Under the pieces are notes generated by a model, which was not told where the DNA came from, ran no database searches, and saw only the letters and a list, made by a program, of their open reading frames with translations. Of a stretch of DNA of 64,000 nucleotides, positions 13,720 through 26,300 are shown piece after piece; position 1 is the stretch's first letter; each line of letters opens with the position of its first letter. Source of the stretch: Colius striatus (taxonomy: Eukaryota; Chordata; Aves; Coliiformes; Coliidae); the NCBI RefSeq assembly GCF_028858725.1, contig NC_084760.1, forward strand, positions 93,245,867-93,309,866, written 5' to 3'. The position numbers and the translations under genes are program-made.

Positions 13720-16700
13720 AGCAGAGGATGACATGCAGGGTGAGGTAGTGAGGACCTCCTCAGCACCCTGAAGGGGCTCTGGCAAGGAGAAGCTGTCACG
13801 GACACAGCTGAACAGCCAAGACAGGCAGCTCAAGACACTCACAAATACACTTCAAGACATGTGCAAACTATGCTAAAGTGAGGACTATAAGCAGTCCACT
13901 TTTTCAAGCTCTTCCTTGTTACAGCCATGAAAGCTAAAACCACAAACACTATGGAATGACAACTTTACATTAAAAACACGGCCTCACTGTGAAGTCTCAG
14001 AACTCCACCTGAATCTCAGAACTCTATCTGTGCTTCAAGATATAGATCTTGGTGTATGCACATTGGCAAGACATGACACACCTCTGAAAGCATTTTGAGG
14101 CTTTAAAGAGCTTTGTCACAGTGACTAGAAGCAATCAGAGGGAAATTAGGCATTCATCTAATTATTTCCTCTTAGGCAGAATAAAAAAACCCTCAAAACC
14201 TAAGCCTAGCATGCATTAATGAGTTTTGCTATCAGGGCCCTGCTAGAGAAGCTGAAAATTATACGGCATTTTCATGCCAGCAGCAACTCTGTATGCAACC
14301 ACAAAAATGTGTCTGGTCTATAATTCATTTTATCTGTGAGGTAGTTACACAGGCATTGCTGCTTCAATATAGCTTAAATTTAAGCTAAGTACTAACAGTG
14401 AAACTGTGGGTCTGGCTTTTCTTAAACTTTCTCTAAGTTAATTAAATCAGTTTAAGTCAGTCTCCTAATAAAAGCTTTTGAACCTGTTGGCCAGTTTCAT
14501 TTAAAACTGATATAGAAATTGAGATCTTCAAGATGCTGATTGAGTCCTTGCAGGTCTAGTCAGAGAGACAAGAGACTGCTAAATTTGCACTACTGAAAAC
14601 TCCTATCTCCCACTTAGACATCAGAGAATTCATGTTAAAGGGGAAAAAAATCCCCCACTTTGCTGGAATGAAAAAACATGGTGCAAGAGCTGCCTCTCTG
14701 CAGAGTCCTAGAAGGAACAAACTGATGTGATGAGGCAGAAGAGTTTGAGCACAGCAAAGGCTGTACTAGTGGTGACAAACCACTGCAGGGCAAAAGCCCT
14801 GGTGTTTCATCCTCCCCTGCCCGGGACTGGGCAGCAGAACTGCTGGTGTGTATTAGTTATCTAAAGGGGTGCCTTTGTTTTGACAGCAAGGACACAGCTG
14901 AATCTCGCACTGCCACCTACTCTTGCCATGCATTCCCAAGCCTCAGCTCCTTATGCCACGGAAAGCGGGATCTCAATCTGCATCTTTAAAAGATGACTTT
15001 GTGGTCCTTGACAGCCTCAAAGAACCTCTCCAGCTTGGCATCCAAAAGGTTGAAGAGCCATCAGGCTGGCAAACCTTGCACAGGGGTCCACCTCCCCCTT
15101 CTCCTTCAAAACCTCAGTGTTTCAGAGCCTGTCTTATCCTTGCTGACAGCAGTGACAAGAGAACATGTTCTCCACTTGAAGCTTAAAACTGTGTTTTCAT
15201 TGCAGGCATATGGGCGTGTTTCACATTGTAGATTCCCCTCGGCACAGGTACCTCAGTGCAGAGGTACTCCCAGCATAAACAGAAGCATAAGGCATTTCTC
15301 TCTTGACAAATACAGTGAAGATCAATGCTTTACAGGCTGGAATCTCTGTTATCCACACAAGGTAGACTGCTCTTCCCTTAGAGACAGTTACCTTAATTTT
15401 AGCCATCTTAATTTTAAAAAGCTAGCCACTTCTGGACTTATGTCATGGCTTCTGTGTCTCAGGGGAGAAAGTAAAACCCCCCCTTTGTGCCTGGACAGAG
15501 TGCAAATAAAAGCAAACAAGCAGCACAGGAAGGGATAAAAGTCCAAATATCTTGCTAAATGTTTCCAGTCCTTACCTAGGTGTAACTCCATGCAGATGCT
15601 GGCACCTACAAAGTATTGGAAACCTCTTCGTCAGACAGCAAGGAACATGGCAGGATACAAAACTTCTTGTTGGGGAAAGAAAGCTCTGCCAAATCCAGAC
15701 ACAGTGCTTTTTTCTTGCTGCAGAAGGCATGCTGCAGCAGCTCACAGGCACTGCTTTTAGCACATCAGTGGGATGACACTCTGTGGGAGCTGTGGAGAGG
15801 TGTGCCAACGCTGGGAGGGGAGAGAAACATCAGAATAAAGCAAAGAGCTGTCTCTCATATCATCCTGCTTGCCTAGGAGGAGGCAAAAGCCTCCTACTCC
15901 AATTTCCACCGAACAGCATGCTCCTTTACAATTAGAGCACTGTCCCTCTTGCCTCTCTTGAATTTTAGATCACTTTCAAACCAAGGCAATCCAGAAGGGT
16001 GGCCACCAGGATCCCACTGAGGAAATCACTGTGTAACGGCCTGAGCAACAGGAAAGGGGAAAATGCAGTTCCTGTGCTCTGTTTTTTGCCCCAAAGCTGC
16101 TCTGCTTTTGCATCCAGCATGTACCACTGGTATGCAGAAGAGGATTCATCCCCAAGACACATCAACGTGCCAGTATCAGGCCACTAGTCCTTTCCTTCCA
16201 GCAAAGGAAACTGAGGCAGAGAGTGGAAGTAACCAAGGCTGGACCCAAAGGTGTGCAGAGGGGTGGTGTGCCAGGCCTGCCTATGGCTGCCTCAGCCCCT
16301 CGCGGGGTAGCTGCAGGAATGTCGGCCAGAAATCGCCATCATCTACAAATGGGCGATGCATTGAGTGAGGGCAAACCCCACTCCCTGGAGCCTGGGCGTG
16401 GAATTATGGGCTACCTTTAAGAGCATCGACCATTTTGCCCACACGACTCAGTGACAGTGGCAGAGGTGTACCCAGCCTGTTGTATACATCTGCAAAACAC
16501 AGGATTTCGATTCTGCATTGCACAACTAGCCCTCAGTGTTCCTCTACAATAATTGTTGCAACAAAGTTTAGGATGTAGAAGTTGGTGCTCTTGCCTTGTA
16601 ATAAAGTAGGCTATTTTTTAAAAGGTCTATAAGTGTTGTATCTGTGTCTCTTATAAAAGTTACCAGACTTGGGAAACACTTCCATTCATTTCCTCATCAG

Positions 16701-18480
16701 GCAAGTTAGCTGCGGTTACAAGGCAGGTATTGGAAAACCTCTGGTACTGTGAAGTGCAAGGGAACTGAGAAGGACTGTGGCACGAAGGACTTCACTCCTT
16801 CACAGCAGTCAGAGATCAAAGAGTCAGCCCATTTCCAGACTTATGAGTTGGAAATAGGTCTGTTAGCTCCCAGTATTCACTCTTTCCTGAGTATGTATTC
16901 AATATACATTGATAGAGTAGTCATCCTAATGGGAAGTCTGACACTGAAAACCATCATGCTTCTGACAGTCTCAGTTTTGTCCTCTTCTAGATCAGCATCA
17001 GATTCATGTGGCAGCAGTCCTAGAAGCACCCGCAGATAGGATCCCCTCATCTCCCTCCTGCTCCATGTGGCAGTGCCCTCTCGCTCGCACGGCCATCTCA
17101 GGGGCTGCTGGTGACCCACAGGCAGGGAACTCAACCCAACTTTGCTGTTACTCTACAGTTAATTTAACTTGAATTAGTTCCCAGAGCACACTGTATGGAC
17201 CCACATCCAGCTTAGCAACCCACTTAGTTAACGGGGGTGAACAGGGAGAGGCCCACAGTGCCAGCAGCTATTTGAGCCTTGGACTACTGCTGGTGAAAGA
17301 AAAACACATGCAAATGTGTGAAAAAAACCCCACATTTCCTGAAAAAGCTGCTTTCTCAGTTTGGCATACTTAATCCATCTTAACCAAATCCTGGAAACTG
17401 AAGTCAATATCCCTATAAAGGCATAATTCAAAGCAGGACTAAATCAATCTGTCAGAAACCTAAAGGATGTTGCATCTCTATTCTGTGTTACACAGGAAAG
17501 AAACCTCTGCTTACATTTTTCAGCAAATGTTATTTGATGTAAAATAGAGTAAAATATTAATAACATAAATGTAACAGAGTAATTCCCTTCTGGTGCCACC
17601 TGTAGCATCTTCTGAATCCGCAGAGAATTGGAGAAATCTGCACAGAATCACCCTGCCCGAGTTTTTTATGAAAACCCTAAGATAATGCTGTCCATGCTTT
17701 CCTGATGATCACTATCTGGGCCTTTTCTCATCACCATGCCTCTTACACTGCTAACTGAGAACACTATGTGAGCCTCATGTTTCTCACCACTGCGTGCAGA
17801 CTGCAGACTACGATTTCGGGAACAAATGCCCATAAAACTCCATTAACAGAAGTATCTGGATCGCTGCGTGTATGCAAGCACAAAGGTACAAACACTTTAG
17901 GAAGAAGACCTTCAGAAATTACTTTTAAACAATTAAAACACCATTCTTTTGTGCAAAGTCACTTTTCATAGGTGATGATCCAGTAAAGCAAAACGAGGGT
18001 GAACGCTTTAATTTAAAGTTCCATGGAGAAGGTCAGGCAGCATTTCAGCATGAGACTCTCTCCAGCTGGGAAACAGTTGTAAGTTATCGCAGAAGTGCCC
18101 AGGGCTGTTTGAGCACAAGTTGGGAGCACAGAGGCATTAGCTAGTGGGTGGAAAATGTGATGACACCAGCGTGTCTCTGCCTGGTCCGAGCTGCATTTAA
18201 CTTGCACCTTAAAAATATAACACTGGTTTTGCAGCAGCAGCAGAGGGCACAGCGGGAAGCCGTACTCTGGCCGCACAGCTGGTAGCGGAGTGCTGCAAAC
18301 AGAGCCCATGGGACGAGATAAGTTTTGTTTACTTTGAGTCTCACACTATGCAAAATCCCTTGCTGACCAAAGCAGACAGATGCTGGAAAACATCTCTGCA
18401 GCAGTAGCTGGAAGGAGTAAACTCTGGATCAGCCCAGATACTGTATTAGAAATAACCCAGCTGCAGGACCGGGCCCTATC
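13720..18480. other. Intergenic region upstream of MIXL1, no gene recognised
   Basis: No exon is visible. The longest open frame (181 codons at 14993-15538) is low-complexity, overlaps other frames and resembles no known family. GC content stays ordinary until about 18.5 kb, where the MIXL1 CpG island begins. Proximal enhancers of MIXL1 are likely in the last few kilobases, because mammalian Mixl1 is controlled by nearby Nodal/Activin-responsive elements. I cannot define them here. Confidence 0.5.
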
Positions 18481-18482
18481 TG

Positions 18483-18490
18483 AGGTGTCA
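18483..18490 (+). promoter_or_regulatory. Possible T-box half site upstream of MIXL1
   Basis: AGGTGTCA lies 320 bp upstream of the TATA box and differs at one position from the T-box half site AGGTGTGA. T-box factors (Brachyury, Eomes, VegT) regulate Mix-family genes in other vertebrates. An 8-base match with one mismatch is weak evidence alone. Confidence 0.2.
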
Positions 18491-18802
18491 ACCGCCCAAC
18501 ACTGAGCTGTTTTGCCCACACTAGGCAGATGCAAACCTCGCTCTGCTCTCCCTTTGCTGTCCGTGCTTCGTGGAAGGAGTGCAGGGAGCCCAGGGCCGCC
18601 AGTCATCACGCGTGGGGCTGCGGTGTCCCGGCCGCCGCAGAGGCCTCCGGGCCGAGCATGGCAGGGAGAGGCCCCAGGCGGACACCCCGCCGGCAAGGCC
18701 GAACTGCAGGGCCAGGTGTCTCAGCGGGGTGCCCAGACCTCCGCGCCTACCTTCCCCACGGGGCCGTGCCTTCCCCCGCCCCTGCCGAGCCCCCTCTCCG
18801 GC

Positions 18803-18808
18803 TATAAA
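18803..18808 (+). promoter_or_regulatory. TATA box of MIXL1
   Basis: TATAAA in the context 'ggctataaagggcgg' lies 47 bp upstream of the MIXL1 ATG. With the usual 25-30 bp offset, transcription would start near 18832-18836, leaving a 5' leader of only about 15-20 nt. The out-of-frame ATG at 18819 would then be upstream of the start site and harmless. Confidence 0.75.
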
Positions 18809-18849
18809 GGGCGGCGGGATGCCTCGGGTACCCTCCTCCTCCGCTGCTA

Positions 18850-19149
18850 ATGGCCGCACTACGCTTCGGGGAGCCCCCGGCGGAGCCCCCTGCCTTCCCC
18901 ACAGGCAGGTGGGCGGGGGGCGGCGGGCCCAGCCCGGCCTCGCCCGCCCTCAGGGCGCTTCCCGCGGCGGAGCGGGGCCGGGGCCCGGCCGAGGGGGCGC
19001 CGGCGGCCTCGCAGCGTCGGAAGCGGACCAGCTTCACGGCGGCACAGCTAGAGACACTTGAGCTGGTCTTCCAGGACACCATGTACCCCGACATCTACCT
19101 GCGCGAGAAGCTGGCCGACGCCACGCAGATACCCGAGTCCCGCATCCAG
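18850..19149 (+). CDS. MIXL1: MIXL1 coding exon 1
   Basis: Encodes residues 1-100, ending ...PESRIQ at homeodomain position 46. The donor CAG|GTGAGG is a strong match to consensus. Splitting the homeodomain between positions 46 and 47 is the classic intron site of paired-class homeobox genes. Confidence 0.93.
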
Positions 19150-19696
19150 GTGAGGGGCGCCGGCCGCGTCCCGCCGCCCCGGGGCCCCCGCCCCCTCTCA
19201 CCCCCTCACCGCCGGCCTCTCTCCTCAGGTCTGGTTCCAGAACCGGCGCGCCAAGTCCCGCCGCCAGCGGGGCGCGCCCCGCCCCGGCCCCGCCGCGCCG
19301 CCGCTCACGGAGCCGCCGCCAGCGCCGGGCTACCCGCAGCCGCCCCGCTTCGCCGCCCTGCGCGCCCCGGAGCGGCCCCGCTACGCCCTCTCCGGCGTGG
19401 CCCCGATCGTCCCCGTCAAGGAGGAGAGCTCGGCTCCCTACCACTGGCCGCCGGCCGCCGCTTTCACCCCCGGCCCCATCTTCGAGGGCTTCCCGCCCAG
19501 CCAGCCCGGCGGCGCCGAGGCCGCCTCGTTCGCCGGGCCGCCGGCGGCCGCGGGGAGCGGGGCCGGCCTCTACCCGCCGGCCCGCGCCTTCTGCGGGCAA
19601 TACTCGCCCGTCTCGGACGCCGAGGACACCAGCGGCTACTCGGAGTCGGGCTCAGAGTGGGAGGAGAACACCCTGGGTGCCTTCCGCACTCTCTGA
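18850..19696 (+). CDS. MIXL1: MIXL1, Mix paired-like homeobox transcription factor (two exons)
   Basis: This is a sequence-specific nuclear transcription factor. In vertebrates it is induced by Nodal/Activin in the primitive streak and patterns mesoderm and endoderm. The coding exons 18850-19149 and 19229-19696 join in phase 0 to give 255 residues. An Ala/Pro/Gly-rich N-terminus (1-54) is followed by the homeodomain (about 55-114) with Phe62, Trp102, Gln104 (homeodomain position 50, typical of paired-like Q50 proteins) and the DNA-contacting Asn105 (position 51). A basic KSRRQRG follows, then a Pro-rich middle, a VKEE sumoylation-like motif at 163-166 and an acidic, Ser-rich tail (224-255) as in other Mix proteins. 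The homeodomain is the MIXL1/CMIX type, and the LIN9 neighbour matches human synteny. The start was chosen as the first ATG after the TATA box that is in frame with the homeodomain (G at +4). Length is somewhat above the mammalian ~232 residues. Confidence 0.95.
19150..19228 (+). other. MIXL1: MIXL1 intron, 79 bp
   Basis: GT...AG intron with a C-rich polypyrimidine tract (ending 'tctctcctcag'). At 79 bp it is near the practical minimum for vertebrate introns. Reading straight through it stays open but destroys helix 3 ([12 protein letters not shown]), which confirms the splice. Confidence 0.9.
19229..19696 (+). CDS. MIXL1: MIXL1 coding exon 2
   Basis: Encodes residues 101-255, starting with recognition helix [12 protein letters not shown] and ending ...GAFRTL before TGA. 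GC content is very high, so large antisense and off-frame open frames appear across it by chance. Confidence 0.93.
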   Translation, partial: VWFQNRRAKSRRQRGAPRPGPAAPPLTEPPPAPGYPQPPRFAALRAPERPRYALSGVAPIVPVKEESSAPYHWPPAAAFTPGPIFEGFPPSQPGGAEAASFAGPPAAAGSGAGLYPPARAFCGQYSPVSDAEDTSGYSESGSEWEENTLGAFRTL

Positions 19697-20125
19697 GCGC
19701 TGACCCGGACGGGACCTGGCCCGGGTGGGGCTAAACTCATGTCCCCGGGCCGTGCGGGGAAGGTACCCCTTACCAAACCCGGGCCTGGGGGTCCGCGGCT
19801 CAGGCGGGCAGGCGTCACCGACCGTGCTACCTCACCTCAGCTCTGCGACTGTTGCACTTTATCCGGTAGTAACTGATGGTACCTATTTATTTAAGACACA
19901 TACGGGTCAGCGTCCTCAGCTGAGGAGACATCTTTCAACATTGTATTTAAATATTTCCATGAGCATGTTTTGTACTTCTATTTAATCATCTTTAGGCAAA
20001 AAGTGAACCAAAGCCACGACAGTTTGGCGGTGGGGGCTGGACTTAGAAAATAATGGGGATGGGCTGTTGGGATTTTTTTTTTTTTACTGAGAAAAAAAAA
20101 AATAAAAGCTTCAATTTTTGCTCTG
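19697..20125 (+). other. MIXL1: MIXL1 3' UTR
   Basis: Runs from the TGA to just past the poly(A) signal at 20101. It contains AU-rich pieces ('ctatttatttaag' near 19884, 'atttaaatatttcc' near 19945), which could confer rapid mRNA decay; that would suit a transient gastrulation gene but is inference. Confidence 0.7.
20101..20106 (+). terminator. MIXL1: Poly(A) signal of MIXL1
   Basis: AATAAA after an A-rich run, followed about 25 bp later by a GT-rich stretch ('cttgtgtgtgt') suitable as the downstream element for cleavage. It is the first canonical signal after the stop codon. Confidence 0.8.
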
Positions 20126-20129
20126 CTTG

Positions 20130-21978
20130 TGTGTGTACCTGGGAGAGGGTTTCTTACCTTGGCCAATGAAGGGTGGGGAAGAGACATGGTAGAAATCTCA
20201 GCTGTGCATTCTCTTCTCAGGTCCTGGAGATCTGTGGCTGCAGTCCAGGTGTAAGAGACCATAGGGGCCTGAAGGACAGGTTATAAAATGTGCCTTACAT
20301 CCCTTTCAGTATTTGTTTTGGATCTGCTCTAAGAACCACCCCATCCCTGACCAAAGATGCAAATTTATGGCTTAAGTAACACAAATACCAAATCCTCAAA
20401 TCACTGTCTTGATCAAAAGGCCTCAACTCTGCCACACTTGAGCCAAGGTTAATGTTACACTGCAGAAAAGTGGGAGTAATCTTTTGAACACTAAATGCAT
20501 TGAATTTGAGTACCAGGAACTACAGAGAAGCTGGGTTAGAATGGCTCTGCACTTGAGAACACCAAAATTAGTAGGTAAGAGAAGTCTCCCCTGTAATTCA
20601 GTCACTGTATTAAAGAAGAATGTGTTATTGTATGTACTTTGAGAATAAAACCAATTCCTTCCCTTCCAAGCCTTGAAGATCAAGTTGTAAGACTCCCATT
20701 ACAGAAGAGCACCTGAATGCAAATGGAGCTCTGGCAGTTTGGAAGCACAGAAAAGGTGACCAATGCACAAAGTCCCTCAGTGTCACCCTGTAACATACCT
20801 GTGCTTGTTGCTTGCAAGATCTGGGACAGCTGAGCCATGGCTGTACTGTAACCTTGTGTGGGTAAGTGGCATAGCAGCATTGCTGATTCATATTCTACCT
20901 CCAAGAATCAGAGCTGCCCGTGGAAAAAAAAATAATGAAGCAAAACCCAACCAATGAACTCAAATCAGACCTGGAGCAGTTACATTAGGGGTCAGAAAGG
21001 CCTAGAACTACTTAAAGGAGGACATAGAAAACAATTGTTTCTTGGGGGCAGGGGGTGAATTCAAGTTTACTGACTCTAAGAAACCAAACTAAGTTGTTCC
21101 GCTCCTGCTGACTTAAGTTATTGTAGTTGTAGGGAGGTTCTTGAGATTGCTGCTATGCTTAAACCACATTCACCACAGTTATATTTGTTACTGTATTTCA
21201 CCAAAACTCAACATGGTCTCTGACCCAGTGTATCAATGATTAAGGGGAAATGCAGGCTCTTGCAGAGAAGCAGCGTATGTATTTATACTGTCTGAATTGG
21301 CCAAACAAGAGCAAGTACACAGATAAGCTTATCACAAATTATGTGTCTTCTTACTCTGTTATATTACCCTGCAATGATTAAAAAAAACCCTGGCATCAAG
21401 ATAAAACATGTTGGAAAGAGCACATTTAACAATTCACATGTAAAAATCATCACACCTACGACATCAGAGTTAAGCTTGCAGAGTGGTGGTGATTGAAATG
21501 TATCCTGAAAGTTATACATGAAAAGCAAGTTCCCAAATCCTTTGCTGAGTATCACCCTTGGTAGTGGTATCTACTAGTGTCTCATGTTAGTTACTGTCAG
21601 ACTAAACCTGCATGCCTTAAGCTGGGCTCTCTGTTGAAAGGGAAAGGGTGGAAGGGGACCTTTCTGTCTTTACCAAGCAGAGGATAGCACCACAAAATAA
21701 GGGGTAATGTAATGACAAAAGTAACTGCAGGGATTGCTACAATGTTCTATTGTGTTATGAGATAAAGTCCATGAAGAACTCACTGCAAAAGCAGTGTTTA
21801 GCATGATTTTGTAATATCCCTTGTAAAGCTTCTAAATACCTTTTAAAACAGGTACTCACCTTGTCCTGGTAACATTCAGTTTTCAGCAAATAACTTCTCT
21901 TAAAAAAAAAAAAATGACCCGAGACCATCTGCAAAAAAGTTTGCATTTTTGTGAAATATATCAACTCTCATAGGTCAA
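20130..21978. other. Gap between the convergent ends of MIXL1 and LIN9
   Basis: No exon or repeat is recognised. Short frames only. The true right limit depends on which LIN9 poly(A) signal is used. Confidence 0.5.
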
Positions 21979-23267
21979 TTTATTCAGAGTTACAAATTTC
22001 ATTGAGAATAAAAGATTTATGCATTTCTCTTAATTAACAGAACAAGTTTAGCTAAATATAAACTCTGCACTAAAGTTTTGCAGTGGCACAATACCAACAC
22101 AGAATACAGAAGCATCTTTAAACTATACAAAATTTTAAAATTGAAAATAATCCTGTTTACATATTCTTTATACATTAACATATAAAAGACCTCATTTAAT
22201 GAGGCATCTAAAAGAATCAAAAACATCTCTACAGCTATCTCTGAAAATTCATATCTGGAAACAATTTATTACACAGAAGCTTTACAAGACTATTTAAACA
22301 AACCAATACACACTTTTTACAAGATTAACATTCCAAAAGGTACTCAATAGGCAGGTTGTCACTTTTATTTTTGCAGTTTACCTCACTGGTTATCTTAAAT
22401 CTATAAAAATCTTCATATTTTATATATGTTGTGTATTTTCAGATAACCAGTAAAAATCTAATTTAAAAGTTGTGCAAAACAAACAAAAATTTGGAAAAAC
22501 AATAATGTTTAACCAGTTATTTATACAAAATACCAACTAAAGCACTTCCCTTGGCCCAAGCGAAGGGGAAAAGCCATAACCAAACTCTTTCTGAAAAGTC
22601 AACAGTTACATTTTTTATATTCCTTCATTAGACTCCTCCTATAAGTTACGATAAATTAAAAGTTCCAACGAGACATTGACTGATCCAGAGACCTGCCCAA
22701 CGTCCTCAAGTTTACAGCTTCTGTTTGCTGTCCGTATCCAGCGGCTGCTGCTGCTTCTGCTCAGGAACATCATATACACTCCTCCACCCCGCCTGCCCTG
22801 TCATCAGGCCACCTGAAGGCTGAAATGGCAACTCTGATACCTACACAGAAGCGTAGCTTTACATAACAATTACCTGCCATGTGGCTACTAATTTGAGCCA
22901 TTTCCTCTTCATCACTTCTAACATACCAGGAAAGCCAACAGCAAGAAGTGTGCAGAATTCACCTGAACATTTAAAAACTAAGCTCAAATGATATGAAAGT
23001 ATGTTTTTGGGTTTATTATAATAAATGCAATTACTAAGAGATTACCAGTTAGCAAAACTACTGCATGGGAATAACAAACAGAGAAATCTAATGTAACGCC
23101 GGCCAGTAATGCTGGTTTTCTTAAGAAGCAGATAAAATATATTTAAAAGGGTCCTTTCTGAGAGGTTTTCTTTTCCCTCATCTTCTGGCAGTTAGGATAT
23201 TTGGTGAAGCCTATATAAAGGAAGAGGATTTTCCAGAACTACTTTCTGTACGCCTCAAATAAAACGT
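21979..23267 (-). other. LIN9: Probable LIN9 3' UTR
   Basis: AT-rich sequence directly after the LIN9 stop codon with no repeats. Canonical AATAAA signals on the minus strand are seen at 22374-22379, 22265-22270 and 21979-21984 (read as TTTATT on the + strand). I cannot tell which is used, so the UTR is between about 0.9 and 1.3 kb. Confidence 0.5.
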
Positions 23268-23373
23268 TCAGTCTCTGTTGGTGTTGTTAGCTGCGAAAGC
23301 ATGTAAATTTCCCATCTGGCTCAGACCGCTCTGAATATGTGCAACGTGGATCTCAACGTTATTCTGAAAACAA
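23268..23373 (-). CDS. LIN9: LIN9 last coding exon (residues 473-507 and stop)
   Basis: Begins with T, completing the split Ser473 codon (AG|T), then [16 protein letters not shown] to NNTNRD and TGA. The acceptor reads 'cttcctgtag'. The sequence is nearly identical to the human C-terminus. Confidence 0.95.
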
Positions 23374-26300
23374 CTACAGGAAGAAAAGAAGAAGAGGTAA
23401 AAAAAAAAAGTGTTAAACCCCGTATTTAAGAGGTGTGGCTGAATATTTCTACAGTGACAGTCATAGTCAACAGAAAAATTCATATGAATCTAAGAGTAGC
23501 ATTTGCACAAACGACTGCATGAAATCAAGAGTTACTGCCTCGGCTAGTTTAACAAAGACTGTAACATGCCCAGAGTTAATAAACTACAAATATTACAAGA
23601 GATGCTAAAATGCACAAAATAAATACAGTGAAATGGAAACTTCACCACCTTCTTTACAGTGTACATCAACCTTGAGTTGAATGCACACCAAAATGTGATT
23701 TACAGTATTGATTCTGAGAAGTTTCACCCACCTTTGGGGTTTATTTTTTTGTACTAATGAGAAGTGCGATAAAACAGCATTTGTCAAAAAATATTTCTAA
23801 ATCAAAAGGCCATCCCTACTACCTTTACAAAAGAAAAACAAATCCATGTGTGCAGCCTCCCCTTAACCTCTCCATATTCATACTGTTACTTTATAAGAAA
23901 ATACTATTTCAGTATATTTAAGTTATGTGATTTAGCAACATATAACTACAAAAAAAAAATCCTGGTCACAAATTGCCAGAGGCTGCAGTGTCCCCCAGAC
24001 AAGTATCACCACATTCTTGCTCTTTTTATAATGCTTCCTCAGGCACCTGCTTGTGACAACTGTTGAAAAGTGGCCCACCTAGACTAGATGGGCCTTTGAT
24101 CTGGTACAATGTGGCTGTTCTTCTATTTCTTGCTTCAAAATATTGCTGATGGAAGCTGGTCAGAGGCTATAACTGTCTCATAGGTCAGCTTTTGATATTT
24201 ACAGACAAAGGATTGAGTAACTATGCAAAAAGAGCGCTGAAATAGTATTGTTTCATGGTTTAAAGAAATTACGTTTATTAGTGGGATTTCAAAGTCTGAA
24301 AATGTTCTAAAATATCTTATTAGTTGTCATAAATGACTGAACAGCAAGAAAAAAGTTGTGGCTTCATCAATTTAGCACTTTTTTTCTTTTCTTTGTTTCT
24401 TAATCGTGTTACTTCACTGATAGGTTCAAACAGTAAACTGCTAATTTCCCACTCCATTTAAGAAGATCCCTTTTAAATAGGATCATTCCTAGAAGTAAAA
24501 GTTACCACATTAAACCCCTTAATTACAATCAATGTTCACCTCTAAAATAGAGCAAGAAATGCTGCCTGGCACAAAATGTGTAATTAAGAATTAAATATTC
24601 AAAGAGTAATACCTGATATTTGAAGAGTCTATTGAATTCTTAATGTCATTTAATGAATCTGTTAGTGATTTAAATTCAAAGGAGTTCAGATCACCTCCTT
24701 CTGCTAGACACTGTAGGAGAAGAAAACAAAAAATGTTCTCACAGTTCGGCACAAAGAAACTGACAGAGCTTTAATACCATCTATTTTATAAGAAACTATT
24801 TTTTGCAAACATTTTACCTTAATTTGCAGTAATATTGCTGTAAGCCTAGAGATGAGATCAGTTAAATTATCACTCTCAACACAAAGCTGTCCTGTTGTGG
24901 AGGAATTTGCTTGCCTGACAATCTCTTGAGCCTCCTCTTCACATCTACGCCTCAGATCTGTTGGTTGGTCAGCAGGCTGGAGGCCCTGGTCAGGAGCAAG
25001 CTGCAGAGATATGAGGGAGAGAAAATAAGAACAAAGATCTCCTTCGCATTTGTTGTGTGAATGAAATGAGAAATGACTTCAGAGAGACTCCACAGGTATA
25101 TAGTACACTGTTGGTTTTTTTTTTTTTTTTTTTACATATTGGTTGTTTCACAAAACCAGCCTCTGGCATCAGCAAAAGTGTACATTTTCTGGTAAAAGAG
25201 ACCAACAGACAGACAAAGGCAGAGACAGGTAGAAAGAAGGAATCCAATACAGCTGCCATCAATTTAATTTCAGAGCAACTCCCACCTATGCCCTGTTCCT
25301 GGGAAATGATTTCTTTTTTTGGGGGGCACACAAAGTCTAGCAAAATCTTACCTCGTAACAATACTGTTGAACTTTATGTAAAACTTTATTTAAGTCTTTG
25401 TTTAGCTGTTCTAGATCTAGGACGATAGTTGCGTATCTCCTCTGAAACTCAATGCCAATTGGCATAGAATAGGATTTCTGTGGAAAAGACAAAACATTTT
25501 CAAGTTAATGCCATAGTGAACATTTGTCTCTTTTAAACTCATCAAAAGGAATTTTCACTTGAAAGTATTGAGTTGTTTTAAATCCTAGTGTTTAATAGAA
25601 AAATGTTAACAGACAAAATATTAAAATGTAGTATCACTTTTTAGAACTCCAAGGGACAACTGTGTAGTAACTACCATGTTTTCATTCTCTTCACAGAGTG
25701 CTATGATAATCTGTGGTGGAAATGCTATGCAAAATGACTGTGGTCTGACCTGCTTTCTCCAGAAGTTGAGTATGGCTTCTCTCTACCGTATGAACAGAAA
25801 ACTATCCTATCAGTAGAAGAACAGTGTAGGACACTGTGGCCACAGCGACCTTGGTGTCAGGATGGGAGGAACGAGTTGTCTAATAAGTTAACACTGAGTC
25901 ATCCTCAAGTGGCCACTACCTACATTCTGATACATCTAACAGTTTGTCCAAGAAAGAAAGTAACCAGAGCTTATGTAACATATATATTTGGGTAAGGAAG
26001 GCTTTCCACAAAAAAAACCTACAAAACAAACCAGAATACACTACTGTTTTCAGAATGTCTCAACAGTGTTCAGACGGTGTTTACAAAACTGAAACAAAAC
26101 ATATAATATAGTATAAAATTTCCTCTACAAATGGCCTCTTGCAATATAAGCTGGATGTATTTCCACTGCTCTCAGTCACATATCTGACACATAAGTACCT
26201 CATATAATCAAACCTGTAGCTATAAGATTTTATGTCACAAGATAAAGCAAAATGCAAAGACAAGAGGAGGGTCCAGGTCAAAAACTCAAAATTAAGGTTT

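Larger units (their letters stand above)
18550..19850. promoter_or_regulatory. CpG island covering MIXL1
   Basis: GC content and CpG density rise sharply from about 18.55 kb and fall after about 19.85 kb, covering the promoter, both exons and the start of the 3' UTR. This contrasts with the AT-rich flanks. Boundaries are by eye. Confidence 0.8.

Noticed and set aside
14993-15538. 181-codon open frame upstream of MIXL1
   Set aside because: No recognisable domain, ordinary non-coding composition, overlapping frames on both strands and no splice or promoter signals.
1-18480. Exons of ACBD3, expected left of MIXL1 from mammalian synteny
   Set aside because: Looked for a GC-rich first exon and conserved frames on the minus strand; none seen, so the gene probably begins outside the window.
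18819-18821. Alternative MIXL1 start ATG upstream
   Set aside because: Out of frame with the homeodomain and only about 11 bp after the TATA box, so probably not transcribed.
19034-19600. 188-codon open frame on the minus strand across MIXL1
   Set aside because: It is antisense to the homeodomain and Pro-rich exon, made of Gly/Arg/Ala low-complexity sequence, and explained by high GC content removing stop codons.
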